Shown: piece after piece, positions 1 to 6,733 of the stretch | How positions within the stretch are numbered: the stretch's first letter is position 1 | Layout of the letters: every line of letters starts with the position of its first letter | Origin: JADCCX01 sp031378805 | Lineage (GTDB): Bacteria; Pseudomonadota; Alphaproteobacteria; Rhizobiales; Beijerinckiaceae | Direction of reading: 5' to 3' | DNA length: 15,921 nt | Assembly (NCBI GenBank): GCA_031378805.1 | Contig: JANNEO010000150.1 | Span: 1 to 15,921, forward strand | Notes under the pieces: model-generated | What the model was told of the DNA's origin: nothing | Databases searched by the model: none | What the model saw: only the letters and a program-made list of their open reading frames with translations | Made by a program: the position numbers and the translations under genes

Positions 1-893
1 ACGCCGTCGATATCATAGCCGAGAAGTGCGCGTTGCGCCTCGATACCACGATAGACCGCCAGCATCTCCTCGATCGACGCACACAGCGCCATGCGCGGAT
101 TGGTCTGGAAACCAAAACGACTGAAGGCTTGCACCATGCCCTGCTGGGTCTTCGCGGGCATGGTACTCATCTCGCCCCAAGCGTAAGCGAAGAAGCGCAG
201 CGGACGCCTCGCGGTGATCGCGGAATCAAGCTGGCGCAGGCTGCCTGCCGCAGCATTGCGGGGGTTGGCGAAGAGCTTGTCGCCATTCTTCGCCTGTTCG
301 GCGTTGATGGCCGCGAAATCGGCATGACCCAGATAAATCTCCCCACGGATTTCACAGACGTCCGGCCAGTCGCTGCCCGCAAGATGATGGGGTATCTCGC
401 GGATTGTCCTGACATTGGCCGTCACGTCCTCGCCTTCCGCGCCGTCACCCCGTGTGGCCGCCGTGAGGAGCCTGCCCTTCTCGTAGCGCAGCGCACAGGA
501 CAGGCCGTCGATCTTCGGTTCGGCGGTGAAGGCGGGAGGCGTGGAGAGATTGAGAAAGCGGATGACGCGCCCGACAAACTCCCCCACATCGGCATCCGTG
601 AAGCAATTGTCGAGGGACAGCATCGGCACAGTATGCTGCACCTTGGCAAAGCGGGAGGCGGGTGCGGAGCCGATCTTGGCGGACTGCGAAACGGCGTCCT
701 TGAGTTCCGGAAAGGCCGCTTCCAGCGCGTTGTAGCGCAGGCGCAAGGCATCATAGGCCGCATCGCTGATCGATGGCGCATCGTCCTGATGATAGCGCTG
801 GTCATGGGCGGCGATCTCGCCACCCAGTGCGCCATGCTCGATGCGGGCTTCAAGCGGCGTCAGGCGATCAACCGAAGGAGGACTGCCCGCCAT
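1..893 (-). CDS. ligA: NAD-dependent DNA ligase LigA, N-terminal part (3' end outside window)
   Basis: LigA seals 3'-OH/5'-phosphate nicks using NAD+ in replication and repair. Only the first 297 complete codons are here; the frame is open to the window edge, so roughly 40% of a usual ~700-residue ligase is visible. I read it by translating the minus strand from the ATG at 893. It shows the NAD-binding Ia region (YHQDD near residue 34, then DAAYD near 44-48), a PMLSLDN motif, the adenylation motif KIDG at 127-130 with K127 as the expected AMP-accepting lysine, and RGEIY further on. It breaks off in the YDIDG motif of the adenylation domain. The OB-fold, zinc-finger, HhH and BRCT regions are therefore outside the window. 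The start overlaps the recN stop by one base (TGATG), which fixes it and suggests translational coupling. The identification is secure. Confidence 0.97.
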   Translation of the reverse strand, partial: MAGSPPSVDRLTPLEARIEHGALGGEIAAHDQRYHQDDAPSISDAAYDALRLRYNALEAAFPELKDAVSQSAKIGSAPASRFAKVQHTVPMLSLDNCFTDADVGEFVGRVIRFLNLSTPPAFTAEPKIDGLSCALRYEKGRLLTAATRGDGAEGEDVTANVRTIREIPHHLAGSDWPDVCEIRGEIYLGHADFAAINAEQAKNGDKLFANPRNAAAGSLRQLDSAITARRPLRFFAYAWGEMSTMPAKTQQGMVQAFSRFGFQTNPRMALCASIEEMLAVYRGIEAQRALLGYDIDG

Positions 894-2563
894 CATCCCG
901 CTCCGTCAAGCAGCCTGCCCGCCGCAGCACGTGCTTCGTCGCTGATCTCGGCCCCAGACAACATGCGGGCGATTTCTTCGCGTCGCGCCTTTGTTTCCAG
1001 TGCGACCACGCGGGTCGCAACACGTTCGCCCTGCCCCACGTCTTCCTTGGCAATCAGGAAATGTCGTCCGGCTCGTGCTGCGACCTGCGGTGCGTGTGTG
1101 ACCGAGAGAACCTGAACAGTGTCGGCAAGCCGCGCAAGGCGCTGGCCGATCGCATCCGCCACAGCACCACCCACGCCGGTGTCGATCTCGTCGAACACCA
1201 GGGTGGGAGCCGAGCCGCGATCCGCCAGTACGACCTTCAGCGCCAGCATGAAACGCGACAGTTCACCGCCAGAAGCCACTTTCATCATCGGCCCCGGCTT
1301 GGTGCCAGGGTTGGTCTGCACGTGGAACTCGACAAGATCGATGCCCTCCGCTGACGCCTTTGCGTCATCAGAAGTGATCTGGGTGATGAACCTTGCGCGT
1401 TCCAGCTTGAGCGGCGGCAGTTCAGCGTTGACGGAACCATCCAGTTCCGCCGCAGCTGACTGGCGATCCCTTGACAGGGCAAGGGCCTGTTTCTGGTAGG
1501 CATCCCTGGTCTCTCGCGCCGCAGTTTCGAGCGCTTTCAGATGCCCCTCGCCCGCATCGAGTGCCGCCAGATCAGCCGTGTAGCGTTGCGCCAGGGCCGC
1601 CAGTGCATCCACCGGCACATTGTGCTTGCGGCTGGCGGCGCGCAGCGCGAACAAGCGCTCCTCGATCCGCTCCTGTTCACGCGGATCAAACTCCGCCGCA
1701 CGCAGCGCCTTCTCCAACGCATCCCGCGCTTCCTCGAGCGCCAGCAGGGCCTGATCAAGCGCCTTCGCGGCGGGCGCAGCGAGATCTGGAGCCTGTTCCG
1801 CACGGCGGTCCAGCCTGCGCTGTGCAGAGGACAGCGCAGGGACGGGCGAACCATGGCCGGACAGGAGATCGAAAACCTCCTGCAATTCACCCACGACCTT
1901 TTCAGATTGCATCATGCGTTGCCGACGCTCGGCCAATGCGGTCTCTTCGCCCTCCGCTGGGGCAAGTGCTTCCAGCTCACCGGCGGCATGGCGCAGATAG
2001 TCGGCATCTGCGCGGGCTTTCTCGATCCGGGCCTTCTGCGCTGCCAGATCAGCCTCTGCCTTGCGCAAGACGGCGTGGGCGCTGGCCAGCGCTGCCGCCT
2101 TGTCCTTAAGGCCGCCAAAGGCATCAAGCAGGGCGCGGTGTTCGCTGGTATCCGTCAAGGCGCGGTCATCATGCTGGCCGTGTATCTCGACTAGCATCTG
2201 GCCGATGGAGCGCAAGGTCTGCACGCTGACGGGCTGGTCGTTGATGAAGGCCCGCGTGCGGCCATCCGCGAGTTGCACCCGACGCAGGATCAGGTCGCCT
2301 TCCATATCGAGATCAGCGCGTTCAGCCAGGTCACGGGCGGCGTGTCCGGGCGGCAGTTCGAACACGGCTGTCACCTGTCCCTGGGCCATGCCCTGCCGGA
2401 CAAGACGGCCCTCGCCACGCCCGCCCAGCGCGAGCGCGAACGCATCGAGAAGGATGGATTTACCAGCACCTGTCTCACCCGTCAGCACCATGAGGCCGGG
2501 CTCGACCGTCAGGTCAAGGCGGTCGATCAGGACGATATCACGGATGGAAAGGCGCGTGAGCAT
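893..2563 (-). CDS. recN: DNA repair protein RecN
   Basis: RecN is an SMC-like ATPase that holds broken DNA ends together during RecA-dependent double-strand-break repair. The 556-residue product has the family's normal length. It has an N-terminal ATPase half with Walker A GETGAGKS at 29-36, a long Ala/Glu/Arg-rich coiled-coil region at roughly 150-400, and a C-terminal half with the ABC signature SGGELSR at 431-437, Walker B with DEID at 458-461, and SVTHAPQVAA at about 487-496 as the switch region. The ATG at 2563 gives the canonical N-terminus MLTRLSIRDIVLIDRL, although no clear Shine-Dalgarno precedes it. The gene follows bamD after 71 nt and is coupled to ligA by a one-base overlap. No alphaproteobacterial LexA box (GTTC-N7-GTTC) is visible in the 71-nt gap, so SOS control from there is not supported. 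Confidence 0.97.
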   Translation of the reverse strand: MLTRLSIRDIVLIDRLDLTVEPGLMVLTGETGAGKSILLDAFALALGGRGEGRLVRQGMAQGQVTAVFELPPGHAARDLAERADLDMEGDLILRRVQLADGRTRAFINDQPVSVQTLRSIGQMLVEIHGQHDDRALTDTSEHRALLDAFGGLKDKAAALASAHAVLRKAEADLAAQKARIEKARADADYLRHAAGELEALAPAEGEETALAERRQRMMQSEKVVGELQEVFDLLSGHGSPVPALSSAQRRLDRRAEQAPDLAAPAAKALDQALLALEEARDALEKALRAAEFDPREQERIEERLFALRAASRKHNVPVDALAALAQRYTADLAALDAGEGHLKALETAARETRDAYQKQALALSRDRQSAAAELDGSVNAELPPLKLERARFITQITSDDAKASAEGIDLVEFHVQTNPGTKPGPMMKVASGGELSRFMLALKVVLADRGSAPTLVFDEIDTGVGGAVADAIGQRLARLADTVQVLSVTHAPQVAARAGRHFLIAKEDVGQGERVATRVVALETKARREEIARMLSGAEISDEARAAAGRLLDGAG

Positions 2564-2634
2564 AACCGCGCTTGTGCCATGACAGAGGAAGGCGGGGAAG
2601 AGCTTGAAAGGCGCCTTATGGCGCTATCCGCAGA

Positions 2635-3498
2635 TCAGATGCCGACACCGCGCCGGAACCCGCGGAAAGCACGGCTGATCCAGGAGCTTTCACTCTCGCG
2701 CGGCTCGACGCCGCCGGCCTGCAGAAGCTTGAAAGCGTCCTTATACCACTGACTGTCCGGGAAGTTGTGCCCCAGAACCGCCGCCGCCGTCTGTGCCTCA
2801 GGAACGATTCCCAGTGACATGTAGGCTTCCGTGATGCGCAGGAGCGCTTCCTCGGTGTGGCGCGTCGTCTGATAGCGCGTCAGAACCTCACGGAAACGAT
2901 TGACGGCTCCCGTGTAGTTGCGCTGCTCGAGATAATAACGCCCGACATCCATCTCCTTCGCAGCCAACTGGTCGCGTGCGACGGCGACGCGCTGGCGAGC
3001 ATCAGGAACATACTCGGATTGCGGCCACTTGTTGATCAGCTCATCCATCGCTAGCAGCGCACGCTGTGAACGCTCCTGATCGCGGCTGATGTCCGGCATT
3101 TGGTTGAAATAGGACATGCCGACGAGATATTGCGCGTAGGCGGCATCCTTGTCGGCCGGATAGAGCTGCACGAAACGGCGACCGCTGGAGATCGTATCCT
3201 CGTAGTTGCGATTCTCGTAATTCGAGAAAGTCTGCAGCAGCAGACTGCGCTTGGACCAGTTGGTGTAGGGATACTGCTTGTCGAGTTCGGCGAACTTGCG
3301 CGCGGCGCCATCGAAATTCTTGTTCTGGAGACGGGCCAGCCCGTCGTTGAACAGTACCTCGGCCGGCTCTTCTTTCGACAGATCGCTGGTCGCCTTCGCA
3401 CTGGCAAAGGGATTCAAGGACGAAACCGTTTCGCAGGCAGCCAGTGGCACAGCCACGGCGAAAACGGCAAGCAACTTCGCCAGGCTCTTCAAAGTCAT
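2635..3498 (-). CDS. bamD: Outer membrane assembly lipoprotein BamD
   Basis: BamD is the essential TPR lipoprotein of the BAM complex, which inserts beta-barrel proteins into the outer membrane. From the ATG at 3498 the product is 287 residues. It starts with a signal peptide (MTLKSLAKLLAVFAVAV) and a lipobox LAAC at 19-22, making C22 the predicted lipidated residue; the +2 residue is Glu. TPR-like helices follow, including the family-typical LYP...AAYAQYLVGMSYF segment. The frame is open upstream, and ATGs at 3519 and 3573 are also possible. I chose 3498 because it puts the lipobox at the normal distance from the N-terminus, but none of the candidates has a strong Shine-Dalgarno. The 195 nt between this start and the lpxC stop may hold a separate promoter; I see no convincing one. 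Confidence 0.93.
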   Translation of the reverse strand: MTLKSLAKLLAVFAVAVPLAACETVSSLNPFASAKATSDLSKEEPAEVLFNDGLARLQNKNFDGAARKFAELDKQYPYTNWSKRSLLLQTFSNYENRNYEDTISSGRRFVQLYPADKDAAYAQYLVGMSYFNQMPDISRDQERSQRALLAMDELINKWPQSEYVPDARQRVAVARDQLAAKEMDVGRYYLEQRNYTGAVNRFREVLTRYQTTRHTEEALLRITEAYMSLGIVPEAQTAAAVLGHNFPDSQWYKDAFKLLQAGGVEPRESESSWISRAFRGFRRGVGI

Positions 3499-3693
3499 TT
3501 CACGCAGCAAAACCGACATCCTACGAAACGCCCCATCAAAATCGCCGGGAAAGTGCCACGACAGCCGACTCAAAGCAAGCTGATGAACCGGATCAGAATG
3601 GCTTTCGTCGGAGATCGTTAACTCTAACGGGGCGGAATATGGCGATCACAAGGCGAATACAGCCAGATCGCCCTTGAACAGTGCCGAAAAGCC

Positions 3694-4629
3694 TCAGTTC
3701 TTGTCCGCGCTAAATACCGCTGCAGGAATGCCGATGTCACCACGACCTAATTCACGACGCTGTGTTTGAACGTCCATCAGCGTCCAGGCCGTCCGGTCAG
3801 CAAACAGGCGCTCGAGGATCATGGCGTTCACCTTGTGGCCCGGAGCATGAGCACGGTATGTCGCCTGGAGGGCGGCACCAGCCAGGGCCAGATCACCGAC
3901 GGCATCGAGGATCTTGTGGCGCACGAATTCATCCGGGAAGCGCAAACCCTCCGGATTGATGATCCGGTCGTCGCCGAGGGCAACAGTGTTTTCAAGAGAC
4001 GCTCCAAGCGCCAGATTCTTCTTCCACAGATATTCCACGTCCTTCATGAAGCCGAAGGTCCGGGCACGCGCAATCTCTGTCCGGAAGGTCGATGGAGACA
4101 ATTCGATCACGCGGCGCTGGCGACCGATGAGGGGTGTGGGAAAATCAATCTCGACATCGATCATGAACCCACGATCACGCGGAGTGAGTTCGGCCCAGGA
4201 ATGGCCCTGCTCGTAGCGAACTGTTTTCAAAACCTTGATAACCTTACGACGCGGCATCTGGCTCTCGATGCCGACCTGATCGATGGCATCCACGAAAAGA
4301 GCCGAACTGCCGTCCATGATCGGCACTTCCGGGCCGTCCACCTCGACGATGGCATTGTCCACGCCCATGCCAGCCAAAGCCGCCATGAGATGCTCGATGG
4401 TTGAAACCGAAGCACCGCTTGGCTCTCCAATCACCGTGCAAAGTTCGGTTGCTCCGACAGCCTCGCGCCTTGCAGGAATGTGGCGCTCGAAGCCACCAGG
4501 CAATCCAGTGCGGCGGAAAACGATTCCAGTGTTGGCATCAGCAGGGTGCAGTGTCATCCTGACTGGAGCACCGCTATGGACACCGATGCCCTGCAGCGAA
4601 ACCTGGTCACACAGTGTCGTCTGATTCAA
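3694..4629 (-). CDS. lpxC: UDP-3-O-acyl-N-acetylglucosamine deacetylase LpxC (TTG start)
   Basis: LpxC is the zinc deacetylase that catalyses the committed step of lipid A synthesis in the cytoplasm. The 311-residue product has the usual length. Visible active-site features are IEH at 78-80 (E79 catalytic, H80 zinc ligand), the VRHKILDAVGD block with zinc ligands H238 and D242, and HAPGH at 261-265 with H265 as the expected general acid. The MDGSSALFVD segment is at 105-114. The start codon reads TTG at 4629-4627. It is supported by an AGAGGA Shine-Dalgarno eight or so bases upstream and by the canonical N-terminus NQTTLCDQVSLQGIGVHSG; the next in-frame ATG would remove core sequence. The gene stands alone behind the ftsZ terminator with a 313-nt upstream region, so it is probably its own transcription unit, possibly reading on into bamD. 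Confidence 0.97.
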   Translation of the reverse strand: MNQTTLCDQVSLQGIGVHSGAPVRMTLHPADANTGIVFRRTGLPGGFERHIPARREAVGATELCTVIGEPSGASVSTIEHLMAALAGMGVDNAIVEVDGPEVPIMDGSSALFVDAIDQVGIESQMPRRKVIKVLKTVRYEQGHSWAELTPRDRGFMIDVEIDFPTPLIGRQRRVIELSPSTFRTEIARARTFGFMKDVEYLWKKNLALGASLENTVALGDDRIINPEGLRFPDEFVRHKILDAVGDLALAGAALQATYRAHAPGHKVNAMILERLFADRTAWTLMDVQTQRRELGRGDIGIPAAVFSADKN

Positions 4630-4709
4630 GACGTTATCCTCTTTGGCGATTGCCTGCCGACGTTAATCGCCGGTCGTGGCTTTCGCGGAGTTTAGGATTA
4701 ACGCGTGAA

Positions 4710-4725
4710 CACATTGTGCAATGTG
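4710..4725. promoter_or_regulatory. 16-bp palindrome in the lpxC leader, candidate operator
   Basis: CACATTG-TG-CAATGTG has perfect 7-bp arms around a two-base centre and lies 81-96 nt upstream of the lpxC start codon. If the promoter proposed at 4821-4849 is right, the palindrome is inside the 5' untranslated leader, where it could act as a repressor site or as a short RNA hairpin. No regulator is assigned; the function is inference from symmetry and position only. Confidence 0.4.
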
Positions 4726-4820
4726 CCCCTGGCGGAACGCGTGTCACTCAGTAAGCGATGGCGCGGAAAATACGCGGGGCTGCAGCCTTGAACAAATCAC
4801 GCTTTTTTACGCCGTGTTAC

Positions 4821-4849
4821 ATAAAAAAGTCATATTTTAACGAGTGCAA
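4821..4849 (-). promoter_or_regulatory. Candidate sigma-70 promoter for lpxC
   Basis: On the minus strand, TTGCAC (complement of 4844-4849) and TTTTAT (complement of 4821-4826) are separated by exactly 17 nt. They match the -35 and -10 consensus at 4/6 positions each. The site lies in the most AT-rich part of the window, just after the ftsZ terminator and about 190 nt before the lpxC start. An inverted repeat, CTTTTTTA/TAAAAAAG (4802-4809 and 4822-4829), overlaps the -10 element. Alphaproteobacterial promoters are loose, so this is a plausible rather than proven assignment. Confidence 0.4.
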
Positions 4850-4880
4850 AAAATAGATTTTCCTCTTCTATTTCAAATAG

Positions 4881-4908
4881 ATAAAACCAGCGCTCGGTGA
4901 AGCGCTGG
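4881..4908 (-). terminator. Rho-independent terminator after ftsZ
   Basis: On the minus strand a perfect 8-bp stem, CCAGCGCT/AGCGCTGG, with a 6-nt loop (TCACCG) is followed directly by TTTTAT and further T-rich sequence. It begins about 34 nt past the ftsZ stop codon. There is no T-run on the plus-strand side, so it is oriented to end ddl-ftsQ-ftsA-ftsZ transcription and insulate lpxC. Confidence 0.85.
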
Positions 4909-4942
4909 CCCCAAAATCGTCAACACTGCTTGTGGAAACCCA

Positions 4943-6667
4943 CTATCCCTGCCGGCGCAGGAAGGCGGGAATCTCGAGTTGATCATCCTCGATCGAACGG
5001 GCCTGGACCCGCCCGTGAGAATCAAGCTGACCTTGCGCTGCACGCGCAGGAGCCTGAATGACAGGACGACGCGGCGGCTCGACCGGAAGACTTGCGACGG
5101 GCTGCTGCGGCACGGGTGCCGCGTACTGGGTGTGCAAGTCCGGTTCCTCACGGCGACCAAGGCCCACTGCCGCAAGACGTTGCAGCAGCGTCATGCGCTT
5201 GGTCTCGACAGAGGCCAGCGGCTGGGTTGGAACTTGTGTAGAAATCTGGGCATTGCGAAGCTGGGCCTGGGCAACGACAGGGAAATCCTCAATGCGCGGC
5301 ATACGCGTCTGGGGCACGACCTCATGCGCGTCGTAGAGACGCGGAACCGATGGTACGACAGCTTCTGAAGGAATGCTGGGTGTAACTGCGGCAGGAGCGA
5401 CTGCGGCAGGAGCAACAACAGCAGGAGCAGAAGCAGGGGGAGCAGAGGCCACCGCAACTGGCGCAGGCTGCGGAGTTGCAGCAACTGCTTGCACGGTGTT
5501 GGCAACCGAAGCGACCACGTCCATCACTGGCTCGACTGCAATGGTCGGCTCGACCACCACTGGCGTGGCAAGCGTGGTGCGGGCAAGCGGGATCACTGGC
5601 TCCGCAGCTGCCGTCTTCGCAGCAACCTGGGTACGCAAGCGCTGGGCCATCTCCGCCAGGCGCGCGTCCAGAATGCGGACAGGTTCGATAGCGTCAATCG
5701 AGGCGCGGTCGATGCCAGTGGCGACGACCGAGACGCGGATGATGCCTTCGAGGCTGTCATCCTGAGTCGCACCCAGAATGATGTTGGCCTCGGGGTCGAC
5801 CTCCTCGCGGATGCGTGTGGCGGCTTCGTCCAGCTCATAGAGCATCATATCCTTGCCGCCGGTGATGGAGATGAGCAGGCCCTTGGCGCCCTTCATCGAT
5901 ACTTCGTCGAGCAGAGGATTGGCGATTGCCGCCTCCGCTGCGGCGAGCGCACGCTTCTCGCCCGAAGCCTCGCCCGTTCCCATCATCGCCTTGCCCATCT
6001 CGCGCATGACGGCGCGGACATCGGCGAAATCGAGGTTGATAAGGCCGGGCTTGACCATCAGGTCGGTGATCGAGGCCACGCCGGAATAGAGCACCTGGTC
6101 AGCCATGGCGAAAGCCTCGGCGAAGGTGGTCTTCTCGTTGGCGACGCGGAAGAGATTCTGGTTGGGAATCACGATCAGCGTATCGACATGCTTCTGAAGC
6201 TCTCCGATGCCGGCCTCGCAGATGCGCATACGGCGCAAGCCCTCGAACTGGAAGGGCTTGGTGACCACGCCCACCGTCAGGATACCCATTTCACGGGCTA
6301 CCCGTGCGATCACGGGTGCAGCGCCTGTGCCGGTGCCGCCCCCCATGCCTGCGGTGATGAACACCATGTGTGCGCCCATCAGCTGGTCGCGGATTTCGTC
6401 GATGACCTCTTCGGCAGCGGCGCGTCCGACTTCCGGCTGTGCGCCCGCACCAAGGCCCTCGGTCACGGCCAGACCCATCTGGATCACCCGCTCCGCCTTG
6501 GCGTGGCCAAGTGCCTGGGCGTCCGTGTTGGACACAACGAATTCGACGCCCTGAAGGCCGCATTCGATCATGTTGTTGACTGCATTGCCGCCAGCGCCAC
6601 CGACGCCAAAAACAGTGATGCGGGGCTTGAGTTCCCGAACTTCCGGGGCCTTGAGGTTGATGGTCAT
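4943..6667 (-). CDS. ftsZ: Cell division protein FtsZ
   Basis: FtsZ is the tubulin-like GTPase that forms the Z-ring. The product is 574 residues, long because of its linker. The GTPase core covers about 1-325, with GVGGAGGNAV at 21-30, the tubulin signature GGGTGTG at 109-115, and the T7 catalytic loop NLDFADVRAVM at 211-221 (D213 and D216). Then comes an Ala/Val/Pro-rich disordered linker of roughly 230 residues, with a 15-nt-period coding repeat inside it. It ends in LEIPAFLRRQ at 564-573, the conserved C-terminal peptide that binds FtsA and other partners. The frame is open for 108 codons upstream. I chose the ATG at 6667 because it gives the canonical MTINLKAPEVRELKPRITVFG and follows AGAGG eight bases upstream. 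A terminator lies downstream. The 61-nt gap from ftsA holds three tandem repeats. Confidence 0.98.
   Translation of the reverse strand: MTINLKAPEVRELKPRITVFGVGGAGGNAVNNMIECGLQGVEFVVSNTDAQALGHAKAERVIQMGLAVTEGLGAGAQPEVGRAAAEEVIDEIRDQLMGAHMVFITAGMGGGTGTGAAPVIARVAREMGILTVGVVTKPFQFEGLRRMRICEAGIGELQKHVDTLIVIPNQNLFRVANEKTTFAEAFAMADQVLYSGVASITDLMVKPGLINLDFADVRAVMREMGKAMMGTGEASGEKRALAAAEAAIANPLLDEVSMKGAKGLLISITGGKDMMLYELDEAATRIREEVDPEANIILGATQDDSLEGIIRVSVVATGIDRASIDAIEPVRILDARLAEMAQRLRTQVAAKTAAAEPVIPLARTTLATPVVVEPTIAVEPVMDVVASVANTVQAVAATPQPAPVAVASAPPASAPAVVAPAAVAPAAVTPSIPSEAVVPSVPRLYDAHEVVPQTRMPRIEDFPVVAQAQLRNAQISTQVPTQPLASVETKRMTLLQRLAAVGLGRREEPDLHTQYAAPVPQQPVASLPVEPPRRPVIQAPARAAQGQLDSHGRVQARSIEDDQLEIPAFLRRQG
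5385..5444 (-). repeat. Degenerating 15-nt tandem repeat coding the FtsZ linker
   Basis: Four consecutive 15-nt units start at 5385, 5400, 5415 and 5430. The first two differ at one base (ACTGCGGCAGGAGCG and ACTGCGGCAGGAGCA), and the others are more diverged. Read on the minus strand they encode pentapeptides of the APAAV/APAVV/APPAS kind in the disordered FtsZ linker. This is consistent with replication-slippage growth of a region whose sequence is weakly constrained. Confidence 0.75.
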
Positions 6668-6681
6668 GATCGTCGCCTCTC

Positions 6682-6733
6682 TTCGGAAACGGGTTAGATT
6701 CGGGAAACGGGTAGGTTCGAAAAACAGGTTAGA
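6682..6733. repeat. Three imperfect 17-18 nt tandem repeats between ftsA and ftsZ
   Basis: On the plus strand the units are TTCGGAAACGGGTTAGA (6682-6698), TTCGGGAAACGGGTAGG (6699-6715) and TTCGAAAAACAGGTTAGA (6716-6733). The last runs into the ftsA stop codon, and the first ends 5 nt from the minus-strand AGAGG Shine-Dalgarno of ftsZ. The array therefore fills almost the whole 61-nt gap. It could be repeated protein-binding sites or simple slippage; the sequence alone does not decide. Confidence 0.7.

Noticed and set aside
33..1115. Long plus-strand open frames opposite ligA, recN, ftsZ, ftsA and murC
   Set aside because: They are antisense shadows of high-GC genes with clear family motifs on the minus strand; their translations show no recognisable domain and no ribosome sites.
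2610..2625. Short hairpin GCGCC-TTAT-GGCGC between recN and bamD as a terminator
   Set aside because: The stem is only 5 bp and is followed on the minus strand by CTTTC rather than a T-run, so it is too weak to call.
3613..3675. Inverted repeats after lpxC (CGTTA-ACTC-TAACG and an imperfect AAGGGCGA/TCGCCTT stem)
   Set aside because: Short or bulged stems with no T-run in the lpxC direction. They could be chance pairing in GC-rich DNA, so no terminator or operator is called.
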